Shown one piece after another: positions 51,827-60,754 of a stretch of DNA of 64,000 nt (the stretch's first letter is position 1; each line of letters starts with the position of its first letter). The notes beneath the pieces are model-generated. The model ran no database searches, was not told where the DNA came from, and was given only the letters and a program-made list of their open reading frames with translations. The position numbers were made by a program, and so were the translations under genes. The DNA comes from Paraburkholderia caffeinilytica (lineage in GTDB: Bacteria > Pseudomonadota > Gammaproteobacteria > Burkholderiales > Burkholderiaceae), in NCBI RefSeq assembly GCF_003368325.1, contig NZ_CP031466.1:930001-994000 (forward strand), in the 5' to 3' direction.

Positions 51827-52672
51827 TCAGGAGACCGGCAGCAGCCTGCCGCTGAACACGACCGGACCGGTAGGTGCATTGTGATCGGGCGAGCCGCCCG
51901 GCGCTTCGATCGAGACCGCCAGCGCCGCGTAATTCTCCGGCTTCTGCTGGGCGGCCGTGACCTTGCCGTTGGCGCTGTCCGGCAGCATGCCGAGCGACAC
52001 CGGATGGCCGCTGGCCGGGATGCCCCACAGCTCCATCGCCCGGCCGGCCGGCAAGTCGACCTTGCCGAGCGGATGCAGCGTCATGGTGGAGCGGGCTTCA
52101 TCCCATGCGACCAGCATGACCGGATGCGCATCCTTGTCGTTCAGCACCGCGACATGCGAGACGGCCGCTTCCGGCTGTTGCGCGACGGTCGGCGCGGTGG
52201 ACGGCGTCGCGCCAGAAGGCAGCAGCGAGCGCACGGCAACCACCACGGCGATAGCGGCGAACGCCGTCACGCCGATCGCCCAGCCGCGCCAGAACGCGAG
52301 GTTCTCGAAGATGCTGCCCGATGGGCGCGCGGGTTTTTCGGCCGCGGTGCGCGGTCGTGTTTCCACATGCGTTTCCTCGCTCGCCGCCTCACGTGCTGCC
52401 TCACGTGCCGACTCGTGCGCCGCCTCGCGTGCCGGCGGCAGGCCGAGACGCCGCTCGACGGCATCCCATACGGCAGCCGGCGGCATGCGCGGCTCGGCGA
52501 GTTCGGCCAACGGCGAGATGCGCCGCTGCCATGCCTCGACGGCCTGGCGAATCGCCGCATCGTGATCCGCGTAGCGTTGGAAGCGGCGCCGGGCGCCGCC
52601 ACGCAGCGTGCCGAGCACATACTCGGCAGCCAGCATGTCGACCAGTTGAGGATAGCGATGGAGATTCATCAC
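51827..52672 (-). CDS. Anti-sigma factor (RskA/K family)
   Basis: The 281-residue product has an N-terminal sigma-binding region (DMLAAEYVLGTLRGGARRRF). A charged Ala/Glu linker follows, then one transmembrane span near residue 125-147 (WAIGVTAFAAIAVVVAVRSLL) and an RskA-type periplasmic domain (HPLGKVDLPAGRAMELWGIPA, later PTGPVVFSGRLLP). It holds the ECF sigma factor at the membrane. It overlaps the sigma gene by 4 bases, as cognate pairs usually do. Confidence 0.9.
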   Translation of the reverse strand: MMNLHRYPQLVDMLAAEYVLGTLRGGARRRFQRYADHDAAIRQAVEAWQRRISPLAELAEPRMPPAAVWDAVERRLGLPPAREAAHESAREAAREAASEETHVETRPRTAAEKPARPSGSIFENLAFWRGWAIGVTAFAAIAVVVAVRSLLPSGATPSTAPTVAQQPEAAVSHVAVLNDKDAHPVMLVAWDEARSTMTLHPLGKVDLPAGRAMELWGIPASGHPVSLGMLPDSANGKVTAAQQKPENYAALAVSIEAPGGSPDHNAPTGPVVFSGRLLPVS

Positions 52673-53238
52673 TCGCCTCCCAGGCAGGTCTTCAGCTTGG
52701 CAAGGCCGCGCCGGATCCAGGATTTGATCGTGCCGAGCGGCACCGTCAGCGCTTCGGCGATCTCGCTATGGCTCTGATCGCGCAGGTAGGCGAGCGCAAC
52801 CGCCTGACGCTGCGCCGGCTCCAGCTGCTGCATGCAGCCGGCGAGCAGACGTGCCTGCAGGCTGAGCGCGCTCAGTGCTTCGGGATCCGGATCGCCGCTT
52901 GCCACAAGATCGTCCAACGCATCGCTCCATTCCGTTTCCTGCTTGTTGACCCGCCGCAGGTGATCGAGAGCACGGTTCCGGACGATCGCCGACATCCACG
53001 TCATGGGGGCGGAGAGTGCCCGGCGATAGTCGCCCGCAAAGCGCCAGATGTTGACGAAGCTGTCCTGCAATACTTCTTCGGCCCACTCGTGCCTGCTCAA
53101 TATACGGAGCGCGAGACCAAACAGTTTCGGGGCGGCGAGATCATATAGCTCGCGCAGTGCCGCCGCGTCCTCTTTGGCAATGCGTTCGAGCAACTCGGCG
53201 AGGGTTTCCGGCGTCAGTTCTCGAGGATCGGCGGTCAT
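52669..53238 (-). CDS. ECF sigma factor (SigK-like)
   Basis: The 189-residue product has sigma-2 (LYDLAAPKLFGLALRILSRH, then EEVLQDSFVNIWRFAGDY and the WMSAIVRNRALDHLRR helix) and sigma-4 (LEPAQRQAVALAYLRDQSHS, then VPLGTIKSWIRRGLAKLK). This matches the ECF group paired with RskA-type anti-sigma factors. The likely autoregulated promoter lies in the 83 bases before it; no consensus was fixed. Confidence 0.93.
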   Translation of the reverse strand: MTADPRELTPETLAELLERIAKEDAAALRELYDLAAPKLFGLALRILSRHEWAEEVLQDSFVNIWRFAGDYRRALSAPMTWMSAIVRNRALDHLRRVNKQETEWSDALDDLVASGDPDPEALSALSLQARLLAGCMQQLEPAQRQAVALAYLRDQSHSEIAEALTVPLGTIKSWIRRGLAKLKTCLGGE

Positions 53239-53321
53239 GGAAAGTGGCGTGATGGGCTTGCGGGCCTATGTTACTCAATTTCCTCCTGACCTTATATGTG
53301 GTTTTCCCTCCGTAGGTTGCG

Positions 53322-54254
53322 TCAGACGCCCCAGCGCAATACCAGCGGATCGAGCCGCCGGGCGACCTTCAGCAAGCCTGCGCGCGTGGCCGGATGCATC
53401 GGCGGAAGCGGATGACGCACGGCGTCCGATCGAATCACGCCGCCTTCCTTCATCAACGCCTTGCACGACGCGAGGCCGCCCTGGCGGTTTTCGTAGTTGA
53501 TGAGCGGGAGCCACTGCTGATAGTGCGTGGCGGCCGCTTCGGTGTCGCCCGCCGCATAGGCGTCGACGATCAGGCGGATGCCGTCCGGGTAGCCGCCGCC
53601 GGTCATCGAACCGGTTGCGCCCGCATCGAGATCGGCCATCAGCGTGATCGCTTCTTCGCCATCCCATGGACCAACGACGGCTTCGCCGCCCAGTTCGATC
53701 AGCTCGCGCAGCTTGTTCGCCGCCTGCGGCGTTTCGATCTTGAAGTACGACACGTTCTGCAGTTCACGCGCCATGCGGGCGAGAAACGGTGCGGACAACG
53801 CCGTGCCGCTGACGGGCGCGTCCTGGATCATGATCGGAATCCCGATTGCATCGGACACGGTGCGATAGAACTCATAGATGCCGCGCTCGCCGATGCGGAT
53901 CGTCGCGCCGTGATAGGGCGGCATGATCATCACCATCGCGGCGCCCGCGGCCTGCGCGCTGCGGCTGCGTTCAGCGCACTGGTGCGAGCTGAAATGCGTG
54001 GTCGTGACGATCACCGGCACGCGGCCGGCGACGTGTTCGAGTACCAGGTGCATCAGCGTGTTGCGCTCGTCGTCGGACAGCGCGAACTGCTCGGAGAAGT
54101 TCGCCAGAATGCACAGGCCGTTGGAACCCGCGTCGATCATGAAATCGATGCAGCGCTTCTGGCCTTCCAGGTCGAGACGGCCGGCTTCGTCGAAGATGGT
54201 CGGCGCGACGGGGAACACGCCGCGCATGGGAGCAGAGTTGTGGGTGTGGGTCAT
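53322..54254 (-). CDS. DHDPS-family lyase/dehydratase (AraD-like)
   Basis: The 310-residue product is a TIM barrel of the DHDPS superfamily with the Schiff-base Lys172 in YFKIETPQAA. The usual YNxP tyrosine motif is replaced by QDAP (IMIQDAPVSG near residue 141). That and the length resemble the L-2-keto-3-deoxyarabonate dehydratases (AraD) of pentose catabolism more than dihydrodipicolinate synthase. The divergent LysR gene of the sugar-regulator type supports a sugar-acid role. Substrate remains inferred. It is not the hydroxyproline enzyme at 37300, with which it shares only the fold. Confidence 0.76.
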   Translation of the reverse strand: MTHTHNSAPMRGVFPVAPTIFDEAGRLDLEGQKRCIDFMIDAGSNGLCILANFSEQFALSDDERNTLMHLVLEHVAGRVPVIVTTTHFSSHQCAERSRSAQAAGAAMVMIMPPYHGATIRIGERGIYEFYRTVSDAIGIPIMIQDAPVSGTALSAPFLARMARELQNVSYFKIETPQAANKLRELIELGGEAVVGPWDGEEAITLMADLDAGATGSMTGGGYPDGIRLIVDAYAAGDTEAAATHYQQWLPLINYENRQGGLASCKALMKEGGVIRSDAVRHPLPPMHPATRAGLLKVARRLDPLVLRWGV

Positions 54255-54419
54255 GGTGATGTGCGTTGTGCCGAGGTGAGGTGATGACGCGATGCGGTGT
54301 GGTGTGGCTCTTTGAGTGTCTCCGTCGTTGACTATACGGCGGCGTGCGCGGCGGGTATATTGAATTGTTTCCATCTTGTGATCGCTTTTGCGACTTACCC
54401 AACGGCTGCCCGGCAATTC
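54255..54419. promoter_or_regulatory. Divergent promoter region, DHDPS-family gene and LysR gene
   Basis: A 165-base interval between divergent starts. A LysR regulator normally binds here and controls both genes. No T-N11-A palindrome was identified with confidence. Confidence 0.45.
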
Positions 54420-55391
54420 ATGAAAGACACCCTGAACGTCCTGCTATCGAGACTGCGCATGAAGCAGTTGCAATTGCTGATCGCGCTCGACGACCACAAG
54501 TCGCTGCACAAGGCAGCCGGCGCGATGTCGATGACGCAATCGGCCGCCAGCAAGGCACTACAGGAGCTGGAGTCGATGCTCGAGGCGCCGCTTTTCGAGC
54601 GCTCGAAGAGTGGCATGATTCCGAACCAGCTCGGCCATTGCGTGATCCGCTACGCGCGGCTTCTTGCAACGGACCTTACCGCGCTCTGCCAGGACGTCGC
54701 CGAGATACGCTCGGGGCGCGGCGGGCGTCTCGCGATCGGTGCGATCATGGGCGCGATTCCCGAATGCGTCGTGCCGGCGCTGAACGCGTTGCATGCCGGC
54801 CAGCCGGGTTTGTCGATCGAAGTGATGGAGGACACCAGCGCACGCATGCTGCTGCAACTCGACGAAGGCCGGCTCGATCTGGTGATCGGCCGCGCGGCGG
54901 TCGCCGCCGATCCGTCGAAATATCACTATCGTCCGCTTGGGGACGAGCCGTTATCCGTGGTGGTGGGCTATGGCCATCCGCCATTGCCGAGGAAGGAAGT
55001 GAAATTGCGCGATCTGGCCGGCCACCGCTGGGTGATGTATCCGTCGCATATGCCGTTGCATGCGTTGCTCGAACGGGAGATGGATCTGGCGGGGCTCGAG
55101 ATGCCTGACAACCCGGTCTCGACCGCCTCTACTTTCGTGACAGTCGCGTTACTGCAAAGCAGTGCCGAGCTGGTTTCGTTGTTACCGACGGCGATCGCGG
55201 AATTGTTCGTGCGTCAGAAAATGTTACGCATCGTGCCGGTCAAACTGAAGTCGCCGTCACAGACCTTTGGCATTGTGACCCGCAAAGGCGGCGTGCTGTC
55301 GCCACCGGCTCAGCAATTCATCGAATTATTGCGTGAACGGACGATCGGATTGGTGGAAGAGCAAGCGGCGTCTGCGCAAAAAAACGCCTGA
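54420..55391 (+). CDS. LysR-family regulator (GbpR-like)
   Basis: The 323-residue product has the N-terminal winged helix of LysR proteins (MKQLQLLIALDDHKSLHKAAG, then SMTQSAASKALQELESML). Its effector domain starts near residue 100 (RGGRLAIGAIMGAIPECVVPAL), a phrase common in GbpR-type regulators of sugar-binding protein genes. ATG 54420 is chosen; longer frames upstream overlap the divergent promoter. It probably regulates the divergent DHDPS-family gene. Confidence 0.88.
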   Translation: MKDTLNVLLSRLRMKQLQLLIALDDHKSLHKAAGAMSMTQSAASKALQELESMLEAPLFERSKSGMIPNQLGHCVIRYARLLATDLTALCQDVAEIRSGRGGRLAIGAIMGAIPECVVPALNALHAGQPGLSIEVMEDTSARMLLQLDEGRLDLVIGRAAVAADPSKYHYRPLGDEPLSVVVGYGHPPLPRKEVKLRDLAGHRWVMYPSHMPLHALLEREMDLAGLEMPDNPVSTASTFVTVALLQSSAELVSLLPTAIAELFVRQKMLRIVPVKLKSPSQTFGIVTRKGGVLSPPAQQFIELLRERTIGLVEEQAASAQKNA

Positions 55392-55588
55392 ACCGGCTTT
55401 CTTTCGACACGCGAAAGATCTTCAATATCTCATGGCAATGAGCGCTTCGCCATGCGCTGTGAAAGGGTGTTGCGGCGGCGACACTCTCGGGTAAATCCGA
55501 ACCGATTGCATGCTCGTTTTCCGCGCTACACTTGATTGAAGGTGCGCCAGAATCAAGAGCATGGGGCGCACGCTCGGGGAGAGCAGCC

Positions 55589-58500
55589 ATGAATCGGCCA
55601 CTGGTTCGGTTACCACTTCGCGCGGCGGGCATGGCGCCCGTCAGGAAGTGGCTTAAATGGGGGCTGGCAGCAGCGTTTCTGCTTGCGCTGGCTTTTGCGG
55701 CCCGCTTTGTGCAGGTCGAGATCGAAACGTCTCGACTGCAGGCGCGCTATCTCTCCGAACTCACGCGCGACGTGGGTTTCTCCGTCGAGAACGGTCCAAG
55801 TCATTCCATCCGCTTCCCGCAGGCAGACAACGGCCCTTACGACAGCCGCCTCGGCTACGCGTTGCTGCCGTCGTTCCAGCAGCGCTTACTCGAACGCGGA
55901 TTTGAAATCGGCGCACAGTCGCGCGACTCCGAGCGAATGCTGTGGCTGGCCGATAGCGGTCTATTTATTCCCTACGCCGAAAAAGATCAGGCGGGGCTGC
56001 AACTCTTCGACGGCACCGGCGCGCCGCTTTTTGGTGCGCAGTATCCGGGCCGTGTTTATGACAGCTTCGATTCGATCCCGCCGTTGATCGTCAATTCGCT
56101 GCTTTTTATCGAAGACCGCTATCTGCTCGACCCCGATCAGCCGAACCGCAATCCGGCGATCGACTGGGGACGTTTTAGCCACGCGCTCGTCGACCAGGGC
56201 GCGCGCGTGTTCAACCGGCATCAATCGACGCCTGGCGGCAGCACGCTCGCTACGCAGATTGAGAAGTTCCGCCACTCGACGGGTGGGCGTACGGCAACGC
56301 CGCCTGAGAAATTGCGGCAAATCGCCTCCGCTTCGGTCCGCGCGTATCTGAACGGCCCGCAAACCCTGCCTGCGCGCCAGCAGATCGTCGTCCATTATCT
56401 CAACTCGGTGCCGCTTGCCGCGCAACCGGGTATTGGTGAGATCAATGGCATCGGCGACGGTCTGGCCGCCTGGTACAGTCGCGATTTCAACGACGTCAAC
56501 CGCATTCTCAACGCACCGCCGACCGAAGCGAATCTCGCGGAGCAGGGCGTGGCGTTTCGTCAGGTGCTTTCGTTGATGATCGCGCAACGTGCGCCGTCGT
56601 ATTTCCTGCATCACGGCTACGCCGAACTTGAACGTCTGACGGATAGCTATCTGCGCTTGCTGGCAAGCAATGGTGTTATCACGATCGCGCTGCGCGATGC
56701 CGCGCTGTCCGCGCAAGTGGATCTGCGCCGCGCACCGGAAAAAATGCAGAACACCGACTCGTTCGTGTCGCGCAAGGCTGTGACATCGATGCGTTCGCAT
56801 CTATTAACGGCGCTCGGCGTGTCGAGTTTCTATGAACTCGACCGGCTCGACCTGCAGGCAACGGGCACGCTCAACAACGCCGTGCAACAGGCCGTGAGCG
56901 AGCGTCTTGCCGCCGCCGCGACGCGCGACGGTGCAAAAGCCGCTGGGCTCGTTGGCTATGAAATGCTGCGCGCCTCCGACGATCCATCGAAAATCGCCTA
57001 TAGCTTCACACTGTTCGAGCGGCGTGACGGCGCGAATCTCGTGCGGGTGCAAACCGATAGCGTCAACCAACCGTTCGACATCAACTCCGGCGCGCGGCTG
57101 AATCTTGGTTCGACTGCGAAAATGCGCACCGTGGTGACGTATTTGCAGATTGTCTCTGAGTTGCATGCGCGTTATTCCTCGCTGAGCACAGCGGAGCTGA
57201 AAGCCGTGAAGCCCGATCCGAACGATCAGCTCACGCGCTGGGCGCTGGACTATCTGGCGCATACTTCAGACCGCTCGCTGCAAGCCATGCTCGACGCAGC
57301 CGTGGAACGCAAGTATTCGGCCAGTCCAGGCGAAACGTTTTACACGGGCGGCGGCGCCCAGACGTTCAACAACTTCGAATCCGACGACAACAGCCGCATT
57401 CTCACCGTGCACCGCGCATTCCAGCATTCGGTGAATCTGGTGTTCGTGCGGCTGATGCGCGATATCGTCCACTACGAGACGGTGCAGACTACCGGGCCGT
57501 CGTCGCAATGGCTGAACGATCCGGCGATCCGCAAGATGTATCTCACGCGTTTCGCCGATCAGGAAAGCCGCGTGTACATGAATCGTTTCTACACGAAGTA
57601 CCACGGCAAAACACCCGAGCAGCAACTCACCTTATTGCTGCTCGGCGTGCGCAAATCGCCGCCTAAAGTAGCGACGGTGTTGCGCAGCGTCGCGCCGGAC
57701 GAATCGAACGCATGGTTCAACGCGAAGATGCGCGCGGCGTTGAAGAACACGCCGGCGGCCTCCATCCTGGATGACGAGGACCTGGCGAACCTGTACGACA
57801 AATATGCGATCGACCGCTTCAATCTGAACGATCGCGGCTACATTTCGAGCGTGCATCCGCTGGAACTGTGGACCCTCAACTATCTGCGCGCTCATCCCGA
57901 CACGACCCTCGACCAGATACAGAACGCGAGCCGCGAGGTGCGCCTGTCGACTTATTCGTGGCTCTTCAAGACTCGCTATCACGCCACCCAGGATCGCCGC
58001 ATCAAGCGCATGGTCGAGTTGCGCGCATACGATGCGATCGGCAAATCGTGGCAGGCGCTCGGCTATCCGTTCGCGACGCTCACACCGTCGTTTGCGGCGG
58101 CGATCGGCGCCTCCGGTGACCGGCCGGCTGCGCTCGCGCAACTGATTGGCGTGGTTGCCAACGGCGGCAACAAGGTGCCGACCGAAAGCCTCACGCAACT
58201 GGACTTCGCGAAAAACACGCCGTACGAAACGCATTTTCAACGCGCGGCGGTGGCGCCGCAGCAGCAGTTGTCGCCGGAGATTGCCGGGGTGGTCAGGGGA
58301 CTGTTGCGTGATGTCGTATCAGGCGGTACGGCGAGGCGTCTGGCGCAGGGCATGACGTTCCCCAATGGTCAGACGCTCGAGATTTACGGCAAGACCGGCA
58401 CCGGCGATCAGCGCTTCAATGTGTGGGCCAAAGGCGCGCGCCTGATCGAGTCGCGCAAGGTGAACCGCAGCGCAACGTTCGTGTTTGTGATGGGAGACCG

Positions 58501-58669
58501 CTTCTACGGCACGCTGACCGCCTGGGTGCATGAGCCGTATGCGGCCCATTACGAGTTCACGAGCGCGCTCTCGGTGCAGTTGCTGAAGTCGCTGGCGCCG
58601 GTGTTGCAGCCGTTGCTGCAAAATCTGCCCGCTCAAACGGCTTCGATAGCGAAGGCGGCCGCGCAATGA
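55589..58669 (+). CDS. Large class A penicillin-binding protein (GT51 plus transpeptidase)
   Basis: The 1,026-residue product has a membrane anchor (WLKWGLAAAFLLALAFAARF near residue 22). A glycosyltransferase 51 domain follows, with LLFIEDRYLLDP and GGSTLATQIEKFRHS. All three transpeptidase motifs are present: STAK near residue 507, SVN near 613 and KTGTG near 935. So both activities appear intact. Typical class A PBPs are 750-850 residues; the extra length lies between the SVN and KTG motifs and around the glycosyltransferase. It stands alone with its own ribosome site (GGGGAGA). It polymerises and cross-links peptidoglycan in the periplasm. Confidence 0.85.
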   Translation: MNRPLVRLPLRAAGMAPVRKWLKWGLAAAFLLALAFAARFVQVEIETSRLQARYLSELTRDVGFSVENGPSHSIRFPQADNGPYDSRLGYALLPSFQQRLLERGFEIGAQSRDSERMLWLADSGLFIPYAEKDQAGLQLFDGTGAPLFGAQYPGRVYDSFDSIPPLIVNSLLFIEDRYLLDPDQPNRNPAIDWGRFSHALVDQGARVFNRHQSTPGGSTLATQIEKFRHSTGGRTATPPEKLRQIASASVRAYLNGPQTLPARQQIVVHYLNSVPLAAQPGIGEINGIGDGLAAWYSRDFNDVNRILNAPPTEANLAEQGVAFRQVLSLMIAQRAPSYFLHHGYAELERLTDSYLRLLASNGVITIALRDAALSAQVDLRRAPEKMQNTDSFVSRKAVTSMRSHLLTALGVSSFYELDRLDLQATGTLNNAVQQAVSERLAAAATRDGAKAAGLVGYEMLRASDDPSKIAYSFTLFERRDGANLVRVQTDSVNQPFDINSGARLNLGSTAKMRTVVTYLQIVSELHARYSSLSTAELKAVKPDPNDQLTRWALDYLAHTSDRSLQAMLDAAVERKYSASPGETFYTGGGAQTFNNFESDDNSRILTVHRAFQHSVNLVFVRLMRDIVHYETVQTTGPSSQWLNDPAIRKMYLTRFADQESRVYMNRFYTKYHGKTPEQQLTLLLLGVRKSPPKVATVLRSVAPDESNAWFNAKMRAALKNTPAASILDDEDLANLYDKYAIDRFNLNDRGYISSVHPLELWTLNYLRAHPDTTLDQIQNASREVRLSTYSWLFKTRYHATQDRRIKRMVELRAYDAIGKSWQALGYPFATLTPSFAAAIGASGDRPAALAQLIGVVANGGNKVPTESLTQLDFAKNTPYETHFQRAAVAPQQQLSPEIAGVVRGLLRDVVSGGTARRLAQGMTFPNGQTLEIYGKTGTGDQRFNVWAKGARLIESRKVNRSATFVFVMGDRFYGTLTAWVHEPYAAHYEFTSALSVQLLKSLAPVLQPLLQNLPAQTASIAKAAAQ

Positions 58670-58679
58670 GCGACGGCGC

Positions 58680-59906
58680 CTAATATCCCGCGTCCGTCGC
58701 CGGCTTGAGAAACAGCTCGTGCACGGGCGCGAAGTGCGCGTACAGCGGCAGAATCGCGCCGCCCATCGCTCGCGCATCGGCGCCGATGGTGCCTTCCAGC
58801 AGTTGCGGGCGCACCATGCCTTCCCATTCGAAACGATCGAGCACGCGTTCGGTCCGGCGAATGATTTCGCGGACCACTTGCCGGTCGAGCTCGCCGTCGA
58901 TCACTACCGCTTCCAGATCGAGCAACGCAGCCGCATTGGTCAATGCATTGGCGATCGCAGGACACGCGGTGTCGAGCCACTGTTCGGTCTGCCGCCACAG
59001 TTCGGGCGACAACGCGCGATGGTCGTGCGCGGCGGCGGCCGGCGCCCCCGCATTGCTCAACAGTTGTTCCAGCACGAAGCCCGATGCCGCGTGCAGCAGT
59101 TGCCGCGCCGGTTTGCGCGCGCTGCCGTCTTTCAACGGGATCGAGCCCACCGCGCCTGCGTTGTCATGCGGTCCGCCGTGCAAACGGCCGTCGATCACGA
59201 GACCGCCGCCAATAAAAGTGCCGACGAACAGGTATAGAAAATTGTGAATGCCGCGGCCCTGGCCCATCACGAGTTCGGCTGCGCAGGCGGCCGTGGTGTC
59301 TTTCGCGAACTCGACAGGCAAGCCCGTCATCGTTGCGATGCGACTGCGCAAGTCGATCTCGTGCCACGCTTCCAGCGCATCCTGCGGCGCGCCGAGAAAG
59401 TCGCGCCAGCCGCCGAGCCACAACGGCGCCGCCACGCCGACGCCAACCACTTTGCTCGCCTTCGCGCCGAGCGTCTGATTCACGCGCGCCAGTTTGCTTT
59501 CGAGCGCGGGGAACAGCGTGCGCGGATCGGGGTAGGCATACTCGAATACGTCGCGGCACACCACGTGGTTCGCGAAATCCATGGCCAGCACGTCGAGACT
59601 GCGTCGGCCCACCTTGATGCCGATGGTGTACGCACCGTCGGCGCGCAGTGCGATCGGTACCGAGGGTTGACCGATGCGGCCGCGTACGCGCGCCTGCTTC
59701 TCGAGCAAGCCGTCGTCGATCAGACGGTCGACGATCATCGACACGGTCTGCATCGACAGACGCGTGAGACGGCCCACTTCGGCTTTCGGCAGCGGCCCAT
59801 GCAAACGGATCGTCTGCAGGACGATCCGTTCGTTGAATTGCCGCATGCCGACCTGGTTCGAGCCGACCGTGCGTTTGAGAGGCGAGCGTGTGCCGGTGGT
59901 GTCCAT
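58680..59906 (-). CDS. ROK-family transcriptional regulator
   Basis: The 408-residue product has an N-terminal winged helix (LPKAEVGRLTRLSMQTVSMIVDRL, after residue 40) and a C-terminal ROK sugar-kinase-like fold (KVVGVGVAAPLWLGG; VEFAKDTTAACAAELVMGQG; LFVGTFIGGGLVIDG; AVGSIPL). The usual ROK zinc cluster CxCGxxGC is absent from the segment after AVGSIPL, so it is probably a repressor without kinase activity. It is the last gene of the ABC transporter operon and likely controls it (FrcR-like). Its stop lies 10 bases from the convergent PBP gene. Confidence 0.87.
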   Translation of the reverse strand: MDTTGTRSPLKRTVGSNQVGMRQFNERIVLQTIRLHGPLPKAEVGRLTRLSMQTVSMIVDRLIDDGLLEKQARVRGRIGQPSVPIALRADGAYTIGIKVGRRSLDVLAMDFANHVVCRDVFEYAYPDPRTLFPALESKLARVNQTLGAKASKVVGVGVAAPLWLGGWRDFLGAPQDALEAWHEIDLRSRIATMTGLPVEFAKDTTAACAAELVMGQGRGIHNFLYLFVGTFIGGGLVIDGRLHGGPHDNAGAVGSIPLKDGSARKPARQLLHAASGFVLEQLLSNAGAPAAAAHDHRALSPELWRQTEQWLDTACPAIANALTNAAALLDLEAVVIDGELDRQVVREIIRRTERVLDRFEWEGMVRPQLLEGTIGADARAMGGAILPLYAHFAPVHELFLKPATDAGY

Positions 59907-59936
59907 CGTCGTGTGCCTCTCAACGGGGTGCATGCA

Positions 59937-60734
59937 TCATGCAATCGCCTTGACGTCCGCTGTCTTCGCGCCCGTCATGATCGCCACGGCCTCCGACATG
60001 TGGATGTCTTTGGTGTTGACCACCGCGGCACGCCTGCCGAGCCGCTGGATATGGATACGATCCGCGACTTCGAATACGTGCGGCATGTTGTGGCTGATCA
60101 GGATCACCGGCAGGCCGCGATCGCGCACGCGCCGGATCAATTCGAGCACCATGTTGCCTTCCTTGACGCCGAGTGCGGCGGTGGGCTCGTCGAGAATCAC
60201 CACATGCCGCGCGAACGCCGCGCTACGCGCGACAGCCACGCCTTGACGCTGGCCGCCGGACAAGGTTTCGACCGCCTGGCGCATCGAGCGGATGCCGATC
60301 TGCAAATCCTTCATGTGCGAAGTGGCTTCCTCGAGCATGCGGCGCTTGTCGATCATCTTGAAGATCGACCCGCGCCAGCCTGGCTTGACGAGTTCACGGG
60401 CGAGAAACAGGTTTTCGGCGATGCTCATGGCGGGCGCCACCGCGAGTTCCTGGTACACGGTTTCGATCCCTTGAGCGCGCGCATCCAGCGGGCTGCGGAA
60501 TTTGACGGGCTTGCCGTCAAGCAGGATTTCGCCTTCGTCGGGGACCGTGGCGCCGGAAAGCGCCTTGATCAACGACGATTTGCCTGCGCCGTTATCGCCG
60601 ATCACGGCGAGAATCTCGCCGGGCAGCACTTCGAAATCGCAGCCGTCGAGCGCGGTGACGTTGCCGTAGCGTTTGACGAGTCCGCGAGCCTGCAGAACGG
60701 GCATCGCGGTGGAGGCGGAAGTAGGTGATGACAT
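59937..60734 (-). CDS. frcA: Sugar ABC transporter ATP-binding protein (FrcA-like)
   Basis: The 265-residue product is a single ATPase domain: Walker A GDNGAGKSSLIKAL near residue 47, signature LSGGQRQGVAVARS, Walker B VVILDEPTAALG, and the H-loop ILISHNMPHVF. Most sugar ABC ATPases of this family (RbsA, XylG) are double; the single form is typical of FrcA. ATG 60734 follows AGGAG at 6 bases. Works with the permease and binding protein encoded upstream. Confidence 0.9.
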   Translation of the reverse strand: MSSPTSASTAMPVLQARGLVKRYGNVTALDGCDFEVLPGEILAVIGDNGAGKSSLIKALSGATVPDEGEILLDGKPVKFRSPLDARAQGIETVYQELAVAPAMSIAENLFLARELVKPGWRGSIFKMIDKRRMLEEATSHMKDLQIGIRSMRQAVETLSGGQRQGVAVARSAAFARHVVILDEPTAALGVKEGNMVLELIRRVRDRGLPVILISHNMPHVFEVADRIHIQRLGRRAAVVNTKDIHMSEAVAIMTGAKTADVKAIA

Positions 60735-60754
60735 GACGGGCTCCTGTTGATTGC

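Noticed and set aside
59244..60728. Plus-strand frame of about 494 codons over ROK and ABC ATPase genes
   Set aside because: His/Arg-rich antisense translation; the reverse strand carries complete Walker and ROK motifs.
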